From NCBI RefSeq assembly GCF_024199795.1, contig NZ_JANADK010000001.1:3472001-3536000 (forward strand): DNA of 64,000 nt, read 5' to 3'. Made by a program: the position numbers and the translations under genes. Below are positions 52,014 through 60,653 of this stretch, piece by piece (position 1 is the first letter of the stretch; each line of letters opens with the position of its first letter). The DNA comes from Bradyrhizobium sp. CCGB01 (GTDB lineage: Bacteria > Pseudomonadota > Alphaproteobacteria > Rhizobiales > Xanthobacteraceae). The notes below the pieces were generated by a model. That model saw only the letters and a program-made list of their open reading frames with translations. It was not told the DNA's origin and ran no database searches.

Positions 52014-53173
52014 GCGCTTCCGCGGTCAAGGGCTGGTGTCCCGGCGCGCTGCGCCCGATGCAATCGGGCGACGGGCTCGTGGTCCGCGTACGCCCCTTCG
52101 GTGGGCGGCTCGAAGCCGCGCAGGTCGCCGGGCTTGCCGAGCTCGCCGAACGCTATGGCAATGGTCTGATCGATGTGACGAGCCGCGCCAACCTCCAGAT
52201 CAGGGGCGTGAGCGAACAGGGCCATCGGCCGCTGCTCGAGGGCCTTGCACGGCTGCAATTGCTCGACCCCGACACGGACGTCGAGGCCCGCCGCAACATC
52301 CTGGTGACACCATTCTGGAATGTTGGCGACGAGACGCAGGCGCTCGCCGCGGAGCTTGAAGAGGCACTTGCCGACAGCGCGCTCGACCTTCCCACAAAGT
52401 TCGGATTCGCCATCGATGACGGAACTTCGCGTGTGCTCGCTGGCGATTCCGCCGATGTGCGCATCGAGCGCGATCACGGCGGCCGGCTCCTGGTGCGGGC
52501 CGATGGTGCAAGGCTCGGCCGCTCCGTCGCGCGCGGACAGGCGGTGAGCACGGCGCTGGCGCTCGCGCACTGGTTCATCTCATCAGGCGGCGCGAAGGGC
52601 GGGCGAGGGCGCATGGCGGCCCATGTCGCGGCCGGCGCGGCATTGCCTGGGCCATTGAACGGCGACACCGAGCCCGCGCCCGTGATGGCGGCGTCACGGC
52701 CCGGGCATTATCCGCAAGGCGCCATGGTCGGCGTCGCGTTCGGGCAGATGCTGCACACCACGCTCCATCAATTCTCCGGCTGCGGCCATGCGTTGCGCAT
52801 CACGCCATGGCGGATGGTGCTGAGCGAAGGCAAGCGCGAGATGCCGAGCGGGACGGGCCTCATCACCGAGCCCTACGATCCGGCACTGCGCGTCATCGCC
52901 TGCAGCGGTGCGCCGCGTTGCCGCGAGGCGCATGCCGACACGCGCGCGCTGGCAGCCGCCCTTGCACCGCGTATCGCGCTGGACACGCGGCTTCACGTCT
53001 CCGGCTGCGCCAAGGGCTGCGCGCGTTCCGGCGCGTCCGCGGTGACGCTGGTTGCGACCAGTGCCGGATTCGATCTCGTCCGCGAGGGCTCGACGCGCGA
53101 CGAACCGGTTTTGCGCGGATTGAACGGCGCCGACATCGTCAGCGATCCCTCCATCCTGGTCGGAGGGCACTGA
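52010..53173 (+). CDS. cobG: Precorrin-3B synthase
   Basis: Oxygen-dependent monooxygenase of 387 residues that makes precorrin-3B, the step that defines the aerobic route. It is a sulfite/nitrite-reductase-like Fe-S protein: GWCPGALRPMQSGDGLVVRV and GLIDVTSRANLQIRGV form the first half. The iron-sulfur ligands appear near the C-terminus as ACSGAPRCREAH and VSGCAKGCARSGAS. The ATG overlaps the cobN stop by four bases. The upstream DUF1636 protein may be a redox partner, though this is not shown. Confidence 0.94.
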   Translation: MSASAVKGWCPGALRPMQSGDGLVVRVRPFGGRLEAAQVAGLAELAERYGNGLIDVTSRANLQIRGVSEQGHRPLLEGLARLQLLDPDTDVEARRNILVTPFWNVGDETQALAAELEEALADSALDLPTKFGFAIDDGTSRVLAGDSADVRIERDHGGRLLVRADGARLGRSVARGQAVSTALALAHWFISSGGAKGGRGRMAAHVAAGAALPGPLNGDTEPAPVMAASRPGHYPQGAMVGVAFGQMLHTTLHQFSGCGHALRITPWRMVLSEGKREMPSGTGLITEPYDPALRVIACSGAPRCREAHADTRALAAALAPRIALDTRLHVSGCAKGCARSGASAVTLVATSAGFDLVREGSTRDEPVLRGLNGADIVSDPSILVGGH

Positions 53174-53802
53174 TGCCGCACACCTACGAGACCGATGGCG
53201 CGGCGATCTACCGCCAATCCTTCGCGACCATCCGGACTGAGGCGGATCTTGCGCGCTTTTCGCCGGACGAGGAGCCGGTGGTGGTGCGGATGATCCATGC
53301 CGCCGGCATGGTCGGCCTGGAGGCGCATATCCGCTTCACGCGTGGCATGGCGACCGCCGCGCGCGCGGCTTTGCAGAAGGGCGCGCCGATCCTGTGCGAC
53401 GCGCGCATGGTCTCCGAAGGAATTACGCGCGCGAGATTGCCGGCGGCCAATGCCGTGATCTGCACGCTCGGCGACGAGACCGTGCCCGCGCTGGCGAAGT
53501 CCATGCGCAACACGCGCTCCGCCGCGGCGCTGGAGCTGTGGCGGCCGCATCTCGATGGCGCGATCGTCGCGATCGGCAATGCACCGACCGCGCTGTTTCA
53601 CCTGCTCAACATGCTGGAAGACCAGAACTGCCCGCGGCCCGCGGCGATCATCGGCTGCCCCGTCGGCTTCGTCGGCGCGGCGGAATCCAAGGCGGCGCTG
53701 ATGGCCAATCCGCCTGTGCCGGCGCTGACGGTCGAGGGCCGCCTCGGCGGCTCCGCGATCACGGTCGCCGCCGTGAACGCGCTGGCGAGCCGGAGCGAGT
53801 AG
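53173..53802 (+). CDS. cobH: Precorrin-8X methylmutase
   Basis: Enzyme of 209 residues that moves the C11 methyl of precorrin-8X to C12, giving hydrogenobyrinic acid. The catalytic His42 is in VVRMIHAAGMVGLEAHIRF. CDARMVSEGITRARLPAAN, IVAIGNAPTALFHLL and AAIIGCPVGFVGAAESK are the conserved CbiC/CobH blocks. Size is normal. It starts one base inside the cobG stop and lies two bases before cobI. Confidence 0.95.
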   Translation: MPHTYETDGAAIYRQSFATIRTEADLARFSPDEEPVVVRMIHAAGMVGLEAHIRFTRGMATAARAALQKGAPILCDARMVSEGITRARLPAANAVICTLGDETVPALAKSMRNTRSAAALELWRPHLDGAIVAIGNAPTALFHLLNMLEDQNCPRPAAIIGCPVGFVGAAESKAALMANPPVPALTVEGRLGGSAITVAAVNALASRSE

Positions 53803-53804
53803 CC

Positions 53805-54536
53805 ATGGGACGCATCATCTGCTGCGGTCTCGGCCCCGGCGATCCCGACTTGATGAGCGTGCGCGCGGATCGCACCGTGCGCGGCGCGAAGCACGTCGCC
53901 TATTTCCGCAAGAAGGGGCGGCCCGGCCAGGCGCGGCGCATCGTCGAGGGCATGCTGGGTGCCGACGTCACCGAATACCCGATGGAATATCCGGTCACGA
54001 CGGAGCTCGCCTTCGACAGCGCGGAATACGTCCAGTTGCTGGCCGGCTTCTACGACGAATGGGCGGAGCGGCTGGCGCGGCTTTCGCGCGCGGTCGACGT
54101 CGTCGTGCTCTGCGAGGGCGATCCCTATTTCTACGGCTCCTTCATGCATCTGCACACGCGCCTGCAAGGGCGCGTCGAGATCGAGGTGATCGCGGGCATT
54201 CCCGGCATGGTCGGCTGCTGGAACGGCGTCGGCCGGCCGATCGCGCTCGGCGACGACGTGACGACGGTGCTGATGGGCACGCTCGCTGAAGACGAGCTCG
54301 AACGGCGCATGCGTGATTCCGATGCGCTCGTCATCATGAAGACCGGGCGCAATCTCGCAAAGGTTCGCCGCGCGCTCGCGGCCGCCGGCCGGCTCGACGA
54401 CGCCTGGCTGGTCGAGCGCGGCACGATGCCGGGCGAGCGCGTGGTGCGGCTCGCCGAGATCGATGCCGCCGATTGTCCTTACTTCGCGATCGTGCTCGTG
54501 CACGGCAAGGGCCGGCATCTGGACGCGGGCGAATGA
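53805..54536 (+). CDS. cobI: Precorrin-2 C20-methyltransferase
   Basis: SAM-dependent methyltransferase of 243 residues that methylates precorrin-2 at C-20. The N-terminal ICCGLGPGDPDLMSVRADR is the tetrapyrrole methylase glycine-rich motif. VVVLCEGDPYFYGSFMHL and VIAGIPGMVGCWNGVGRPI are diagnostic for CobI/CbiL, and VIMKTGRNLAKVRRAL closes the SAM site. The ATG at 53805 lies two bases after the cobH stop. The frame is open far upstream through cobH, but those residues are not methylase-like. It overlaps cobJ by four bases. Confidence 0.95.
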   Translation: MGRIICCGLGPGDPDLMSVRADRTVRGAKHVAYFRKKGRPGQARRIVEGMLGADVTEYPMEYPVTTELAFDSAEYVQLLAGFYDEWAERLARLSRAVDVVVLCEGDPYFYGSFMHLHTRLQGRVEIEVIAGIPGMVGCWNGVGRPIALGDDVTTVLMGTLAEDELERRMRDSDALVIMKTGRNLAKVRRALAAAGRLDDAWLVERGTMPGERVVRLAEIDAADCPYFAIVLVHGKGRHLDAGE

Positions 54537-55267
54537 TGGGCTCGCTGACCATCGCAGGCCTCGGGCCGGGCAGCGATGCGCTGGTGACGCCCGAGGTCTC
54601 CGCCGCGCTTGCCTCCGCCACCGACATTCTGGGCTACGCGCCCTATGTCGCGCGCGTGCCGCCGCGAGCGGGGCTCACCCTGCACCCATCCGACAATCGC
54701 GAGGAGCTGCAACGCGCGAGTGAGGCCCTGCGGCTCGCGGCCGAGGGCGGGCAGGTCGTCGTCGTTTCCTCCGGCGATCCCGGTGTCTTCGCGATGGCGT
54801 CCGCCGTGTTCGAGGCGCTGGAGCAGACGCCGCAATGGCAGGAGCTGCCGATCCGCGTGCTGCCCGGCATCACCGCGATGCTGGCGGCTGCCGCGCGCGC
54901 CGGCGCGCCGCTCGGGCATGATTTCTGCGCGATCAATCTCTCCGACAATCTCAAGCCGTGGGCGGTGATCGAGAAGCGGCTGCGGCTTGCCGCGGAAGCC
55001 GATTTTTCGATTGCGATGTACAATCCGCGTTCGGCGAGCCGGCCGGAGGGCTTTGGCCGCACACTTGCCGTGTTGAAAGAGGCAGGCTGCGGTGATCGCC
55101 TCGTGATTTTCGCGCGCGCGATCAGCACCGCCGACGAGAAGATCGAGACGGTCACGCTGAACGAAGCGACGCCCGAGATGGCCGACATGCGCACGCTGGT
55201 GATCGTCGGTAACTCCCAGACGCGCCGCGTCGGCCGCTGGGTCTATGCGCCGAGGCAGGTGCGATGA
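54533..55267 (+). CDS. cobJ: Precorrin-3B C17-methyltransferase
   Basis: SAM-dependent methyltransferase of 244 residues that contracts the ring with methylation at C-17. LTIAGLGPGSDALVTPEVSA starts the protein. VVVVSSGDPGVFAMASAVFE, RVLPGITAMLAAAARAGAP and FCAINLSDNLKPWAVIEKRL are CobJ/CbiH blocks, followed by MYNPRSASRPEGFG. Two tandem ATGs (54533 and 54536) are possible starts; both overlap the cobI stop. Its 3' end runs 25 bp into the end of the oppositely oriented cobK. A 720 bp stretch then passes, occupied only by cobK on the other strand, before cobL continues the operon. Confidence 0.94.
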   Translation: MMGSLTIAGLGPGSDALVTPEVSAALASATDILGYAPYVARVPPRAGLTLHPSDNREELQRASEALRLAAEGGQVVVVSSGDPGVFAMASAVFEALEQTPQWQELPIRVLPGITAMLAAAARAGAPLGHDFCAINLSDNLKPWAVIEKRLRLAAEADFSIAMYNPRSASRPEGFGRTLAVLKEAGCGDRLVIFARAISTADEKIETVTLNEATPEMADMRTLVIVGNSQTRRVGRWVYAPRQVR

Positions 55268-55989
55268 CCGAGCCACTGCATGATCTCGGCCACGCTCTCG
55301 ACCCGCATCCGTTCGGGCAGTCTTGGCCGCGCGATCATGATCACGGGCAGGCCGAGCCTGCGGGCCGCGTCGATCTTGGCGCGCGCGCCGTCGCCGCCGG
55401 AGTTGCGGGCGACGATCCACGCGATGCCGCGCGCGCGCATCATCTCGAGCTCGCCGTCGAGCATGAATGGCCCGCGCGATACGATCACGTCAGCCGGGAA
55501 GGGCAGCGCTGCTTCGGGCGGATCGACGAAACGCAGCGTGTAGGCGTGCTGCGGCTTGGTCGCGAACGGCGCGATGTGCTGGCGGCCGATGGCGAGGAAC
55601 ACTTTTGCCGGCGCCTCGGGAAGCGCGGCGGCTGCGGCGTCGACATCCGCGACCTCGATCCAGTTGTCTCCGGGCACTTTGGTCCAGGGCGCACGTTCCA
55701 GTGCGATCAGCGGCGTCTTGGTGTCCGCACAGGCCTCGACCGCGTGGCGGCTCATCTCGGCCGCGAAGGGATGCGTCGCGTCGATCACATGCGTGATGCC
55801 TTCGCCGCGGATGTAATCGGTCAGCCCGCTCACGCCGCCAAAACCGCCGATGCGCGTCGGCAGCGGCTGATCGGCAGGCAGGCGGGTGCGGCCGCCATAG
55901 GAATAGACGGCGTCGATGCGCGAGCGCGCGATCTCCGCGGCGAGCACGCTCGCATCGGCAATTCCGCCCAGAATAAGGGCGCGCGGCAT
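55243..55989 (-). CDS. cobK: Precorrin-6A reductase, antisense to the cob operon
   Basis: NADPH-dependent reductase of 248 residues that converts precorrin-6A to precorrin-6B. ALILGGIADASVLAAEIA carries the nucleotide-binding loop. YIRGEGITHVIDATHPFAAE is the CobK/CbiJ hallmark, and GRQHIAPFA, VIVSRGPFMLDGELEMM and RNSGGDGARAKIDAARRLG are conserved. The gene lies on the minus strand, wedged between plus-strand cobJ (25 bp tail overlap) and cobL (start codons share two bases in CATG). Its promoter must therefore lie inside cobL or further downstream, and the main cob transcript is antisense to its whole length. Confidence 0.94.
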   Translation of the reverse strand: MPRALILGGIADASVLAAEIARSRIDAVYSYGGRTRLPADQPLPTRIGGFGGVSGLTDYIRGEGITHVIDATHPFAAEMSRHAVEACADTKTPLIALERAPWTKVPGDNWIEVADVDAAAAALPEAPAKVFLAIGRQHIAPFATKPQHAYTLRFVDPPEAALPFPADVIVSRGPFMLDGELEMMRARGIAWIVARNSGGDGARAKIDAARRLGLPVIMIARPRLPERMRVESVAEIMQWLGHRTCLGA

Positions 55990-57169
55990 GGCTGATCCCT
56001 GGCTGACCATCATCGGTATCGGCGAAGATGGCCTTGCCGGGCTGTCGGAAGCAAGCCGAAAGGCGCTTGCTAACGCCGAAACCGTCTTTGGCGGTGAACG
56101 GCATCTTGCGCTTGCCGGCGTGAGCGGCCGCGGCCGCCCATGGCCGGTGCCGTTCGACGCAGATGTCGTGCTGAGCTGCCGTGGCCGGCCGACGGCGGTG
56201 CTTGCCTCCGGCGATCCCTTCTGGCACGGCGCGGGTGCAAGTCTTGCCGAGAAGCTCGACACGGGCGAGTGGGTTGCCCATTCAGCCCCGTCGACGTTTT
56301 CTCTTGTTGCCGCGCGGCTGGGCTGGCGCCTCGAAGCTGTTGCCTGTCTTGGTCTCCACGCCGCGCCGTTCGAGCGTCTCGTTCCGCATCTGGCGAATGG
56401 CGCGCGCATCATTTGTCTCTTGCGCGACGGGAAAGCCGCCGGTGATCTCGCGAAATGGCTGAGCGCGCGCGGATGGGGGGCCTCGGTATTCTGGACTCTC
56501 GCCGCGCTCGGCGGCCCACGCGAAAGCCTCAAAGAGCATCGTGCGGACCGCTTTGCCGGCGATCTCGCTGGAAACCTGGTCGCAGTGGCAATTGAGGCGA
56601 AGGGCGCGCAGGGCATTCCCCGCAGTTCGGGACTTTCGGACGATCTCTTCGTCCATGACGGCCAGATCACCAAGCGGCCGGTGCGGGCGCTCGCGCTCTC
56701 GGCGCTGGCGCCGCGTTCGGGCGAGCGGCTGTGGGACATTGGCGCTGGCTCGGGTTCGATTTCGATCGAGTGGGCGCTGTGCGGCGGGACGGCGATCGCC
56801 ATCGAGGCGCGCGAGGATCGCGCGGCGAACATTCGCAGCAATGCAGCGTCGTTCGGATTGGCGCATCGGATCACCGTCATCGGGGGGAGCGCGCCCGAAG
56901 CTCTCGCTGCGCTGGACCTGCCGGATGCCGTCTTCATCGGCGGCGGTCTCGATAGCGCGATGTTCGACGCGATCTGGTCGCGGCTTGCGCCGGGTGCCCG
57001 GCTGGTTGCACATTCAGTGACGCTGGAGACGGAGGCGCTGCTTGGCGAGCTGCATCAGCGCCACGGCGGCGAGCTGATGCGGGTCGAGATCGCGCATGCC
57101 GGGCCGCTCGGCCGCTACCGGTCCTGGGAGGCTGCGCGTCCCGTGGTGCAGTGGAGTGCGGTCCGATGA
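55988..57169 (+). CDS. cobL: Precorrin-6Y C5,15-methyltransferase (decarboxylating)
   Basis: Bifunctional enzyme of 393 residues, a fusion of CbiE and CbiT activities. The N-terminal half is a tetrapyrrole methylase (LTIIGIGEDGLAGLSEASRK, VLASGDPFWHGAGASLA, APSTFSLVAARLGW). The C-terminal half is a Rossmann methyltransferase (ITKRPVRALALSALAPRSGE, LWDIGAGSGSISIEWAL, FIGGGLDS). It methylates C-5 and C-15 and decarboxylates the C-12 acetate. The ATG is divergent to cobK within the same CATG. It overlaps cobE by four bases. Confidence 0.94.
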   Translation: MADPWLTIIGIGEDGLAGLSEASRKALANAETVFGGERHLALAGVSGRGRPWPVPFDADVVLSCRGRPTAVLASGDPFWHGAGASLAEKLDTGEWVAHSAPSTFSLVAARLGWRLEAVACLGLHAAPFERLVPHLANGARIICLLRDGKAAGDLAKWLSARGWGASVFWTLAALGGPRESLKEHRADRFAGDLAGNLVAVAIEAKGAQGIPRSSGLSDDLFVHDGQITKRPVRALALSALAPRSGERLWDIGAGSGSISIEWALCGGTAIAIEAREDRAANIRSNAASFGLAHRITVIGGSAPEALAALDLPDAVFIGGGLDSAMFDAIWSRLAPGARLVAHSVTLETEALLGELHQRHGGELMRVEIAHAGPLGRYRSWEAARPVVQWSAVR

Positions 57170-57534
57170 AGGTCGCCGGGCTCGGATTCAGAAAGGATGT
57201 CACGCTGGCTTCGCTGCGTGAGGCGCTGCTGGCAGCCGGTGGCAGTGAAGGCCTTGCGGCGGTCGCGACTGTCAGCGAGAAAGCCGATGCGGAGGCGCTG
57301 AAGCAGCTCGCGCGTGAATGCGGCGTGCCGGTCATGGCTGTCCCGGCCGACATGCTGGCCGGCATCGAGACGCCGACGCAGTCGAAGCTCGTCGCGGAAA
57401 AATTCGGTACCGGATCGGTCGCTGAAGCCGCGGCGCTCGCTGCGGCCGGCCCGCGCGCGCGATTGATTGCGACGCGGGCGGTCTCGCAGGATCGCACCGC
57501 GACGGCGGCGATCGCGGAAGGAGAGGGTGCATGA
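57166..57534 (+). CDS. cobE: CobE/CbiG C-terminal family protein
   Basis: Small protein of 122 residues matching the CobE/CbiG C-terminal domain. [19 protein letters not shown] at the start, [43 protein letters not shown] and [16 protein letters not shown] are visible. CobE is required for cobalamin synthesis in Pseudomonas denitrificans and is thought to handle a corrin intermediate, though its exact role is not settled. It overlaps both cobL and cobM by four bases. Confidence 0.9.
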   Translation: MKVAGLGFRKDVTLASLREALLAAGGSEGLAAVATVSEKADAEALKQLARECGVPVMAVPADMLAGIETPTQSKLVAEKFGTGSVAEAAALAAAGPRARLIATRAVSQDRTATAAIAEGEGA

Positions 57535-58313
57535 CGGTGCACTTCATCGGTGCGGGGCCGGGCGCCCCTGACTTGCTGACGCTGCGTGGCCGCGACCTGA
57601 TCGCGGCGTGTCCGGTCTGCCTCTATGCCGGCTCGCTGGTCCCTGAGGGCGTACTGGCGCATTGCCCGCCCGGTGCGCGGATCGTCAACACCGCGCCGCT
57701 GTCGCTCGACGAGATCATGGCGGAGATCGCCGCCGCGCACGCCGAGGGCAAGGATGTTGCTCGCTTGCATTCCGGCGATCTCTCGATCTGGTCGGCAATG
57801 GGCGAGCAACTCCGCCGCCTGCGCGCGCTCGGTATTCCCTATACGGTGACGCCGGGCGTTCCATCGTTCTCGGCGGCAGCGGCGGCGCTGGAGACTGAAC
57901 TGACGCTGCCGGGTCTTGCGCAATCCGTGGTGCTGACACGGACACCGGGCCGGGCCAGCGCGATGCCTGAAGGCGAAAAGCTCGCCGCCTTCGCCGCGAC
58001 CGGCGCGGTGCTCGCAATCCATCTGTCGATCCACCTGCTCGACAACGTCGTCGCCGAGCTCACGCCGCATTACGGCGCGGATTGTCCGGTCGCGATCGTC
58101 TGGCGTGCGAGCTGGCCGGAGCAGCGCATCGTCCGCGCCACGCTGGCAACGATCGATTCTGCTGTTGCTGGCGAGATGGAGCGCACCGCGCTGATCCTGG
58201 TCGGCAGGACGCTCGGCGCGACGGATTTCGACGAGAGTCGTCTCTATGCCGCCGATTACGATCGCCGCTATCGGCCTGTTGGCGCCGAGCCGCGCTTTCC
58301 GGAGGCATCGTGA
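57531..58313 (+). CDS. cobM: Precorrin-4 C11-methyltransferase
   Basis: SAM-dependent methyltransferase of 260 residues. [20 protein letters not shown] is the N-terminal motif. [40 protein letters not shown] and [20 protein letters not shown] are diagnostic for CobM/CbiF, and [19 protein letters not shown] follows. The start overlaps the cobE stop by four bases and the stop overlaps the cobB start by one base. It adds the C-11 methyl that is later moved to C-12 by CobH. Confidence 0.95.
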   Translation: MTVHFIGAGPGAPDLLTLRGRDLIAACPVCLYAGSLVPEGVLAHCPPGARIVNTAPLSLDEIMAEIAAAHAEGKDVARLHSGDLSIWSAMGEQLRRLRALGIPYTVTPGVPSFSAAAAALETELTLPGLAQSVVLTRTPGRASAMPEGEKLAAFAATGAVLAIHLSIHLLDNVVAELTPHYGADCPVAIVWRASWPEQRIVRATLATIDSAVAGEMERTALILVGRTLGATDFDESRLYAADYDRRYRPVGAEPRFPEAS

Positions 58314-59623
58314 TGCCGGCAGGGCTCGTCATCTCCGCGCCTGCCTCCGGCGTCGGCAAGACGACGCTGACGCTGGCGCTCGCGCGCGCCTGGCGCAATC
58401 GCGGGTTGAACGTGCAGTGCTTCAAGAGCGGGCCCGACTACATCGATCCCGCCTTCCATGCTGCCGCCACGGGACGTGCTTCCGTCAATGTCGATAGCTG
58501 GGCCATGGACCGCGGGACGATCGCGCATCTCGTCAGCCGCGGCACCGATGCCGATGTCGTGCTCGCCGAAGGCTCGATGGGCTTGTTCGACGGCGTTGCC
58601 GCGCGCGGCGTCTGCGGCACCGGCGCGACCGCCGATATCGCGGAGATGCTGGGCTGGCCGGTGGTGCTGGTGATCGACCCCTCCGGACAGGCACAGACGG
58701 CCGCCGCAATTGCCGCGGGCCTTCGCGACTATCGCGCGGGTGTGCGCCTTGCCGGCGTCGTGCTCAACCGTGTCGCCAGCCAGCGCCACGAAGACCTGGT
58801 GCGCCGCGCGCTCAACGATGCCGGCATCGCCGTGTTCGGCGCGCTGCCACGCCATGCCGAGATCAGCCTGCCGAAGCGGCATCTCGGCCTGGTACAGGCC
58901 GAGGAGCAGGCCGAGATCGGCAAGCTGATCGACGAGGCCGCGCGCTTCGTCGCCGAACATGTCGATCTCGATGCGGTGCTGCGTTCGGCAGCCAGCTGGT
59001 CGCCGCAACCGGCCGCAAATGGTCTGAATGTGACGCCGCCCGGCCAGCGCATTGCGCTGGCCCGCGATGCAGCCTTCTCCTTCGTCTATCCGCATATGCT
59101 GGAAGCCTGGCGCGCGGCCGGCGCCGAGATCTCGACATTCTCGCCGCTTGCCGATGAAGCGCCCGATGCCAGCGCCGATGTATGCTGGCTCCCCGGCGGC
59201 TATCCCGAGCTGCATGCCGGCACAATCGCGGCCAATGCGCACTTTCGCAGCGGCCTGCGCGCCTTCGCTGACACACGGCCGGTGCACGGCGAATGCGGAG
59301 GCTATATGGTGCTGGGAACCGCTTTGACCGACGCCGACGGCATTCGCCACGAGATGACGGGCCTGCTTGGCCTCGAGACGAGCTTTGCCAAGCGCCGCAT
59401 GCATCTGGGATATCGTCTCGCTGCGCTCGCAGCCCCGATGCCGGGGCATCAGGTCGGCGCGCGGCTGCGCGGTCACGAGTTCCACTATTCGACGATCGTC
59501 GCGCAGCCGGATACGCCGCTGGCGGTCGTGCACGATGCAACGGGTGCGGTCATCGCCGAGACCGGCTCGCGCCGGGACCATGCCACCGGCACGTTCTTCC
59601 ATCTGATCGCGGAGGATCGGTGA
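58313..59623 (+). CDS. cobB: Hydrogenobyrinic (cobyrinic) acid a,c-diamide synthase
   Basis: Glutamine- and ATP-dependent amidase of 436 residues acting on the a and c carboxylates before cobalt insertion. The N-terminal domain has VISAPASGVGKTTLTLALAR and FKSGPDYIDPAFH. AEGSMGLFDG and VVLNRVASQRHEDLV follow. The C-terminal glutaminase has WLPGGYPELHAG and the nucleophile Cys in VHGECGGYMVLG, then GHEFHYSTI. GGAGG is seven bases before the ATG at 58313; a GTG one codon earlier is less likely. It overlaps cobA by four bases. Confidence 0.95.
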   Translation: MPAGLVISAPASGVGKTTLTLALARAWRNRGLNVQCFKSGPDYIDPAFHAAATGRASVNVDSWAMDRGTIAHLVSRGTDADVVLAEGSMGLFDGVAARGVCGTGATADIAEMLGWPVVLVIDPSGQAQTAAAIAAGLRDYRAGVRLAGVVLNRVASQRHEDLVRRALNDAGIAVFGALPRHAEISLPKRHLGLVQAEEQAEIGKLIDEAARFVAEHVDLDAVLRSAASWSPQPAANGLNVTPPGQRIALARDAAFSFVYPHMLEAWRAAGAEISTFSPLADEAPDASADVCWLPGGYPELHAGTIAANAHFRSGLRAFADTRPVHGECGGYMVLGTALTDADGIRHEMTGLLGLETSFAKRRMHLGYRLAALAAPMPGHQVGARLRGHEFHYSTIVAQPDTPLAVVHDATGAVIAETGSRRDHATGTFFHLIAEDR

Positions 59624-60351
59624 GCGGTTTTGTCACTTTCATTTCGGCCGGCCCCGGCGACCCCGAGCTTCTCACGCTCAAGGGCGCCGCGCGGCTGCGG
59701 GATGCCGACGTCGTGCTCTATGACGATCTTGCTTCCGGCGCGATCCTCGATCTGGCCCGGCCCGGCGCCAATCTGGTCGCGGTGGGCAAGCGGGCAGGGC
59801 GGCCCTCGACCAAGCAGCACCACGTCAACCGCTTGCTGGTCGACTATGCCGCAACCGGCTCGCGCGTCGTGCGGCTGAAGTCCGGCGATGCCGGCATTTT
59901 CGGGCGGCTGGAGGAGGAGCTCGACGCGCTGCGCGAGGCCGGCATCGGCTACGAGATCATTCCCGGCGTCACCTCCGCCTGCGTTGCGGCGGCGCAAGCC
60001 GGCATTCCGCTGACCCGGCGCCATACCTCGCGCCGGGTGCAGTTCGTGACCGGGGCCGACGTCACCGGCGAACTGCCGCCAAACCTCAACTGGGCGGCGC
60101 TGGCCGATCCGGAGGCGACGACCGTCGTCTATATGGGCCGGCGCACCTTTCCGGCGCTTGCCGCAAAATTGATCGAGCACGGCCTCGCCGCGGACACCCC
60201 GGCGCTGTTCGCCGAATCCCTCGGCCGTCCGGACGAGCGGCTGATCCGCACCACCGTGACCGAGCTGGCCGAACGGCTTGCGCGAGGCGGCGCAGCCTCG
60301 ACGGCGGCCGTGATCCTGTTCGGTGCGCTGGCGGGGGATTATCCGTCGTGA
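59620..60351 (+). CDS. cobA: Uroporphyrinogen-III C-methyltransferase
   Basis: Stand-alone SAM methyltransferase of 243 residues that makes precorrin-2, the branch point to corrinoids. FISAGPGDPELLTLKGAARL, DADVVLYDDLAS, GKRAGRPSTKQHHVNRLLV, VRLKSGDAGIFGRLEEEL and IIPGVTSACVAAAQAGIPLT are the full set of SUMT blocks. There is no fused CysG-type dehydrogenase domain. It starts at a GTG overlapping the cobB stop, with GGAGG just before. It is the last gene of the riboswitch-1 operon. A GCCCCTT/AAGGGGC pair at 60370-60399 follows and could be a terminator. Confidence 0.95.
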   Translation: MSGFVTFISAGPGDPELLTLKGAARLRDADVVLYDDLASGAILDLARPGANLVAVGKRAGRPSTKQHHVNRLLVDYAATGSRVVRLKSGDAGIFGRLEEELDALREAGIGYEIIPGVTSACVAAAQAGIPLTRRHTSRRVQFVTGADVTGELPPNLNWAALADPEATTVVYMGRRTFPALAAKLIEHGLAADTPALFAESLGRPDERLIRTTVTELAERLARGGAASTAAVILFGALAGDYPS

Positions 60352-60414
60352 CGGCGCCGGCCGCCCTTCGCCCCTTGACGCCCGGCTTGCGAAAGGGGCA
60401 CACATGGGATGCAT

Positions 60415-60600
60415 GGTGCTCGACGCGGCGCAAAGCGCCGGAGCATAATCGGGAATGGGGGTGGGCGGACCCAGTTGCGGCGCCCAAAACCCCAGCCGCC
60501 CCCGCGACTGTAAGCGGTGAGGGACTTCGATCAGCCACTGGGCCGCAAGGCTCGGGAAGGCCGGAGAACCCCAGTGAGCCGCGAGCCAGGAGACCGGCCC
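60415..60600 (+). promoter_or_regulatory. Cobalamin riboswitch 2 (upstream of CbiM-type permease and cobF)
   Basis: All consensus parts are present: GGTGCTCGACGCGGCG with a GCGGCGC/GCGCC-rich hairpin, ATAATCGGGAATGGGGGTG (near 60447-60465), GCCGCCCCCGCGACTGTAAG, GCCACTGGG, CGGGAAGG and the B12 box GCGAGCCAGGAGACCGGCC (about 60581-60599). Downstream, a GCCGTC/GACGGC hairpin (60620-60637) lies right before the AGGAAGG ribosome site of the permease gene. Confidence 0.93.
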
Positions 60601-60653
60601 TGCACGTTTTGAGGCCAAGGCCGTCGGGTGTGACGGCAGGAAGGATCTGAGCC

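Noticed and set aside
55243..56937. cobK as a 564-residue protein with a long N-terminal extension
   Set aside because: Residues before the ATG at 55989 are read-through antisense of cobL; the CobK nucleotide-binding motif starts right after that ATG.
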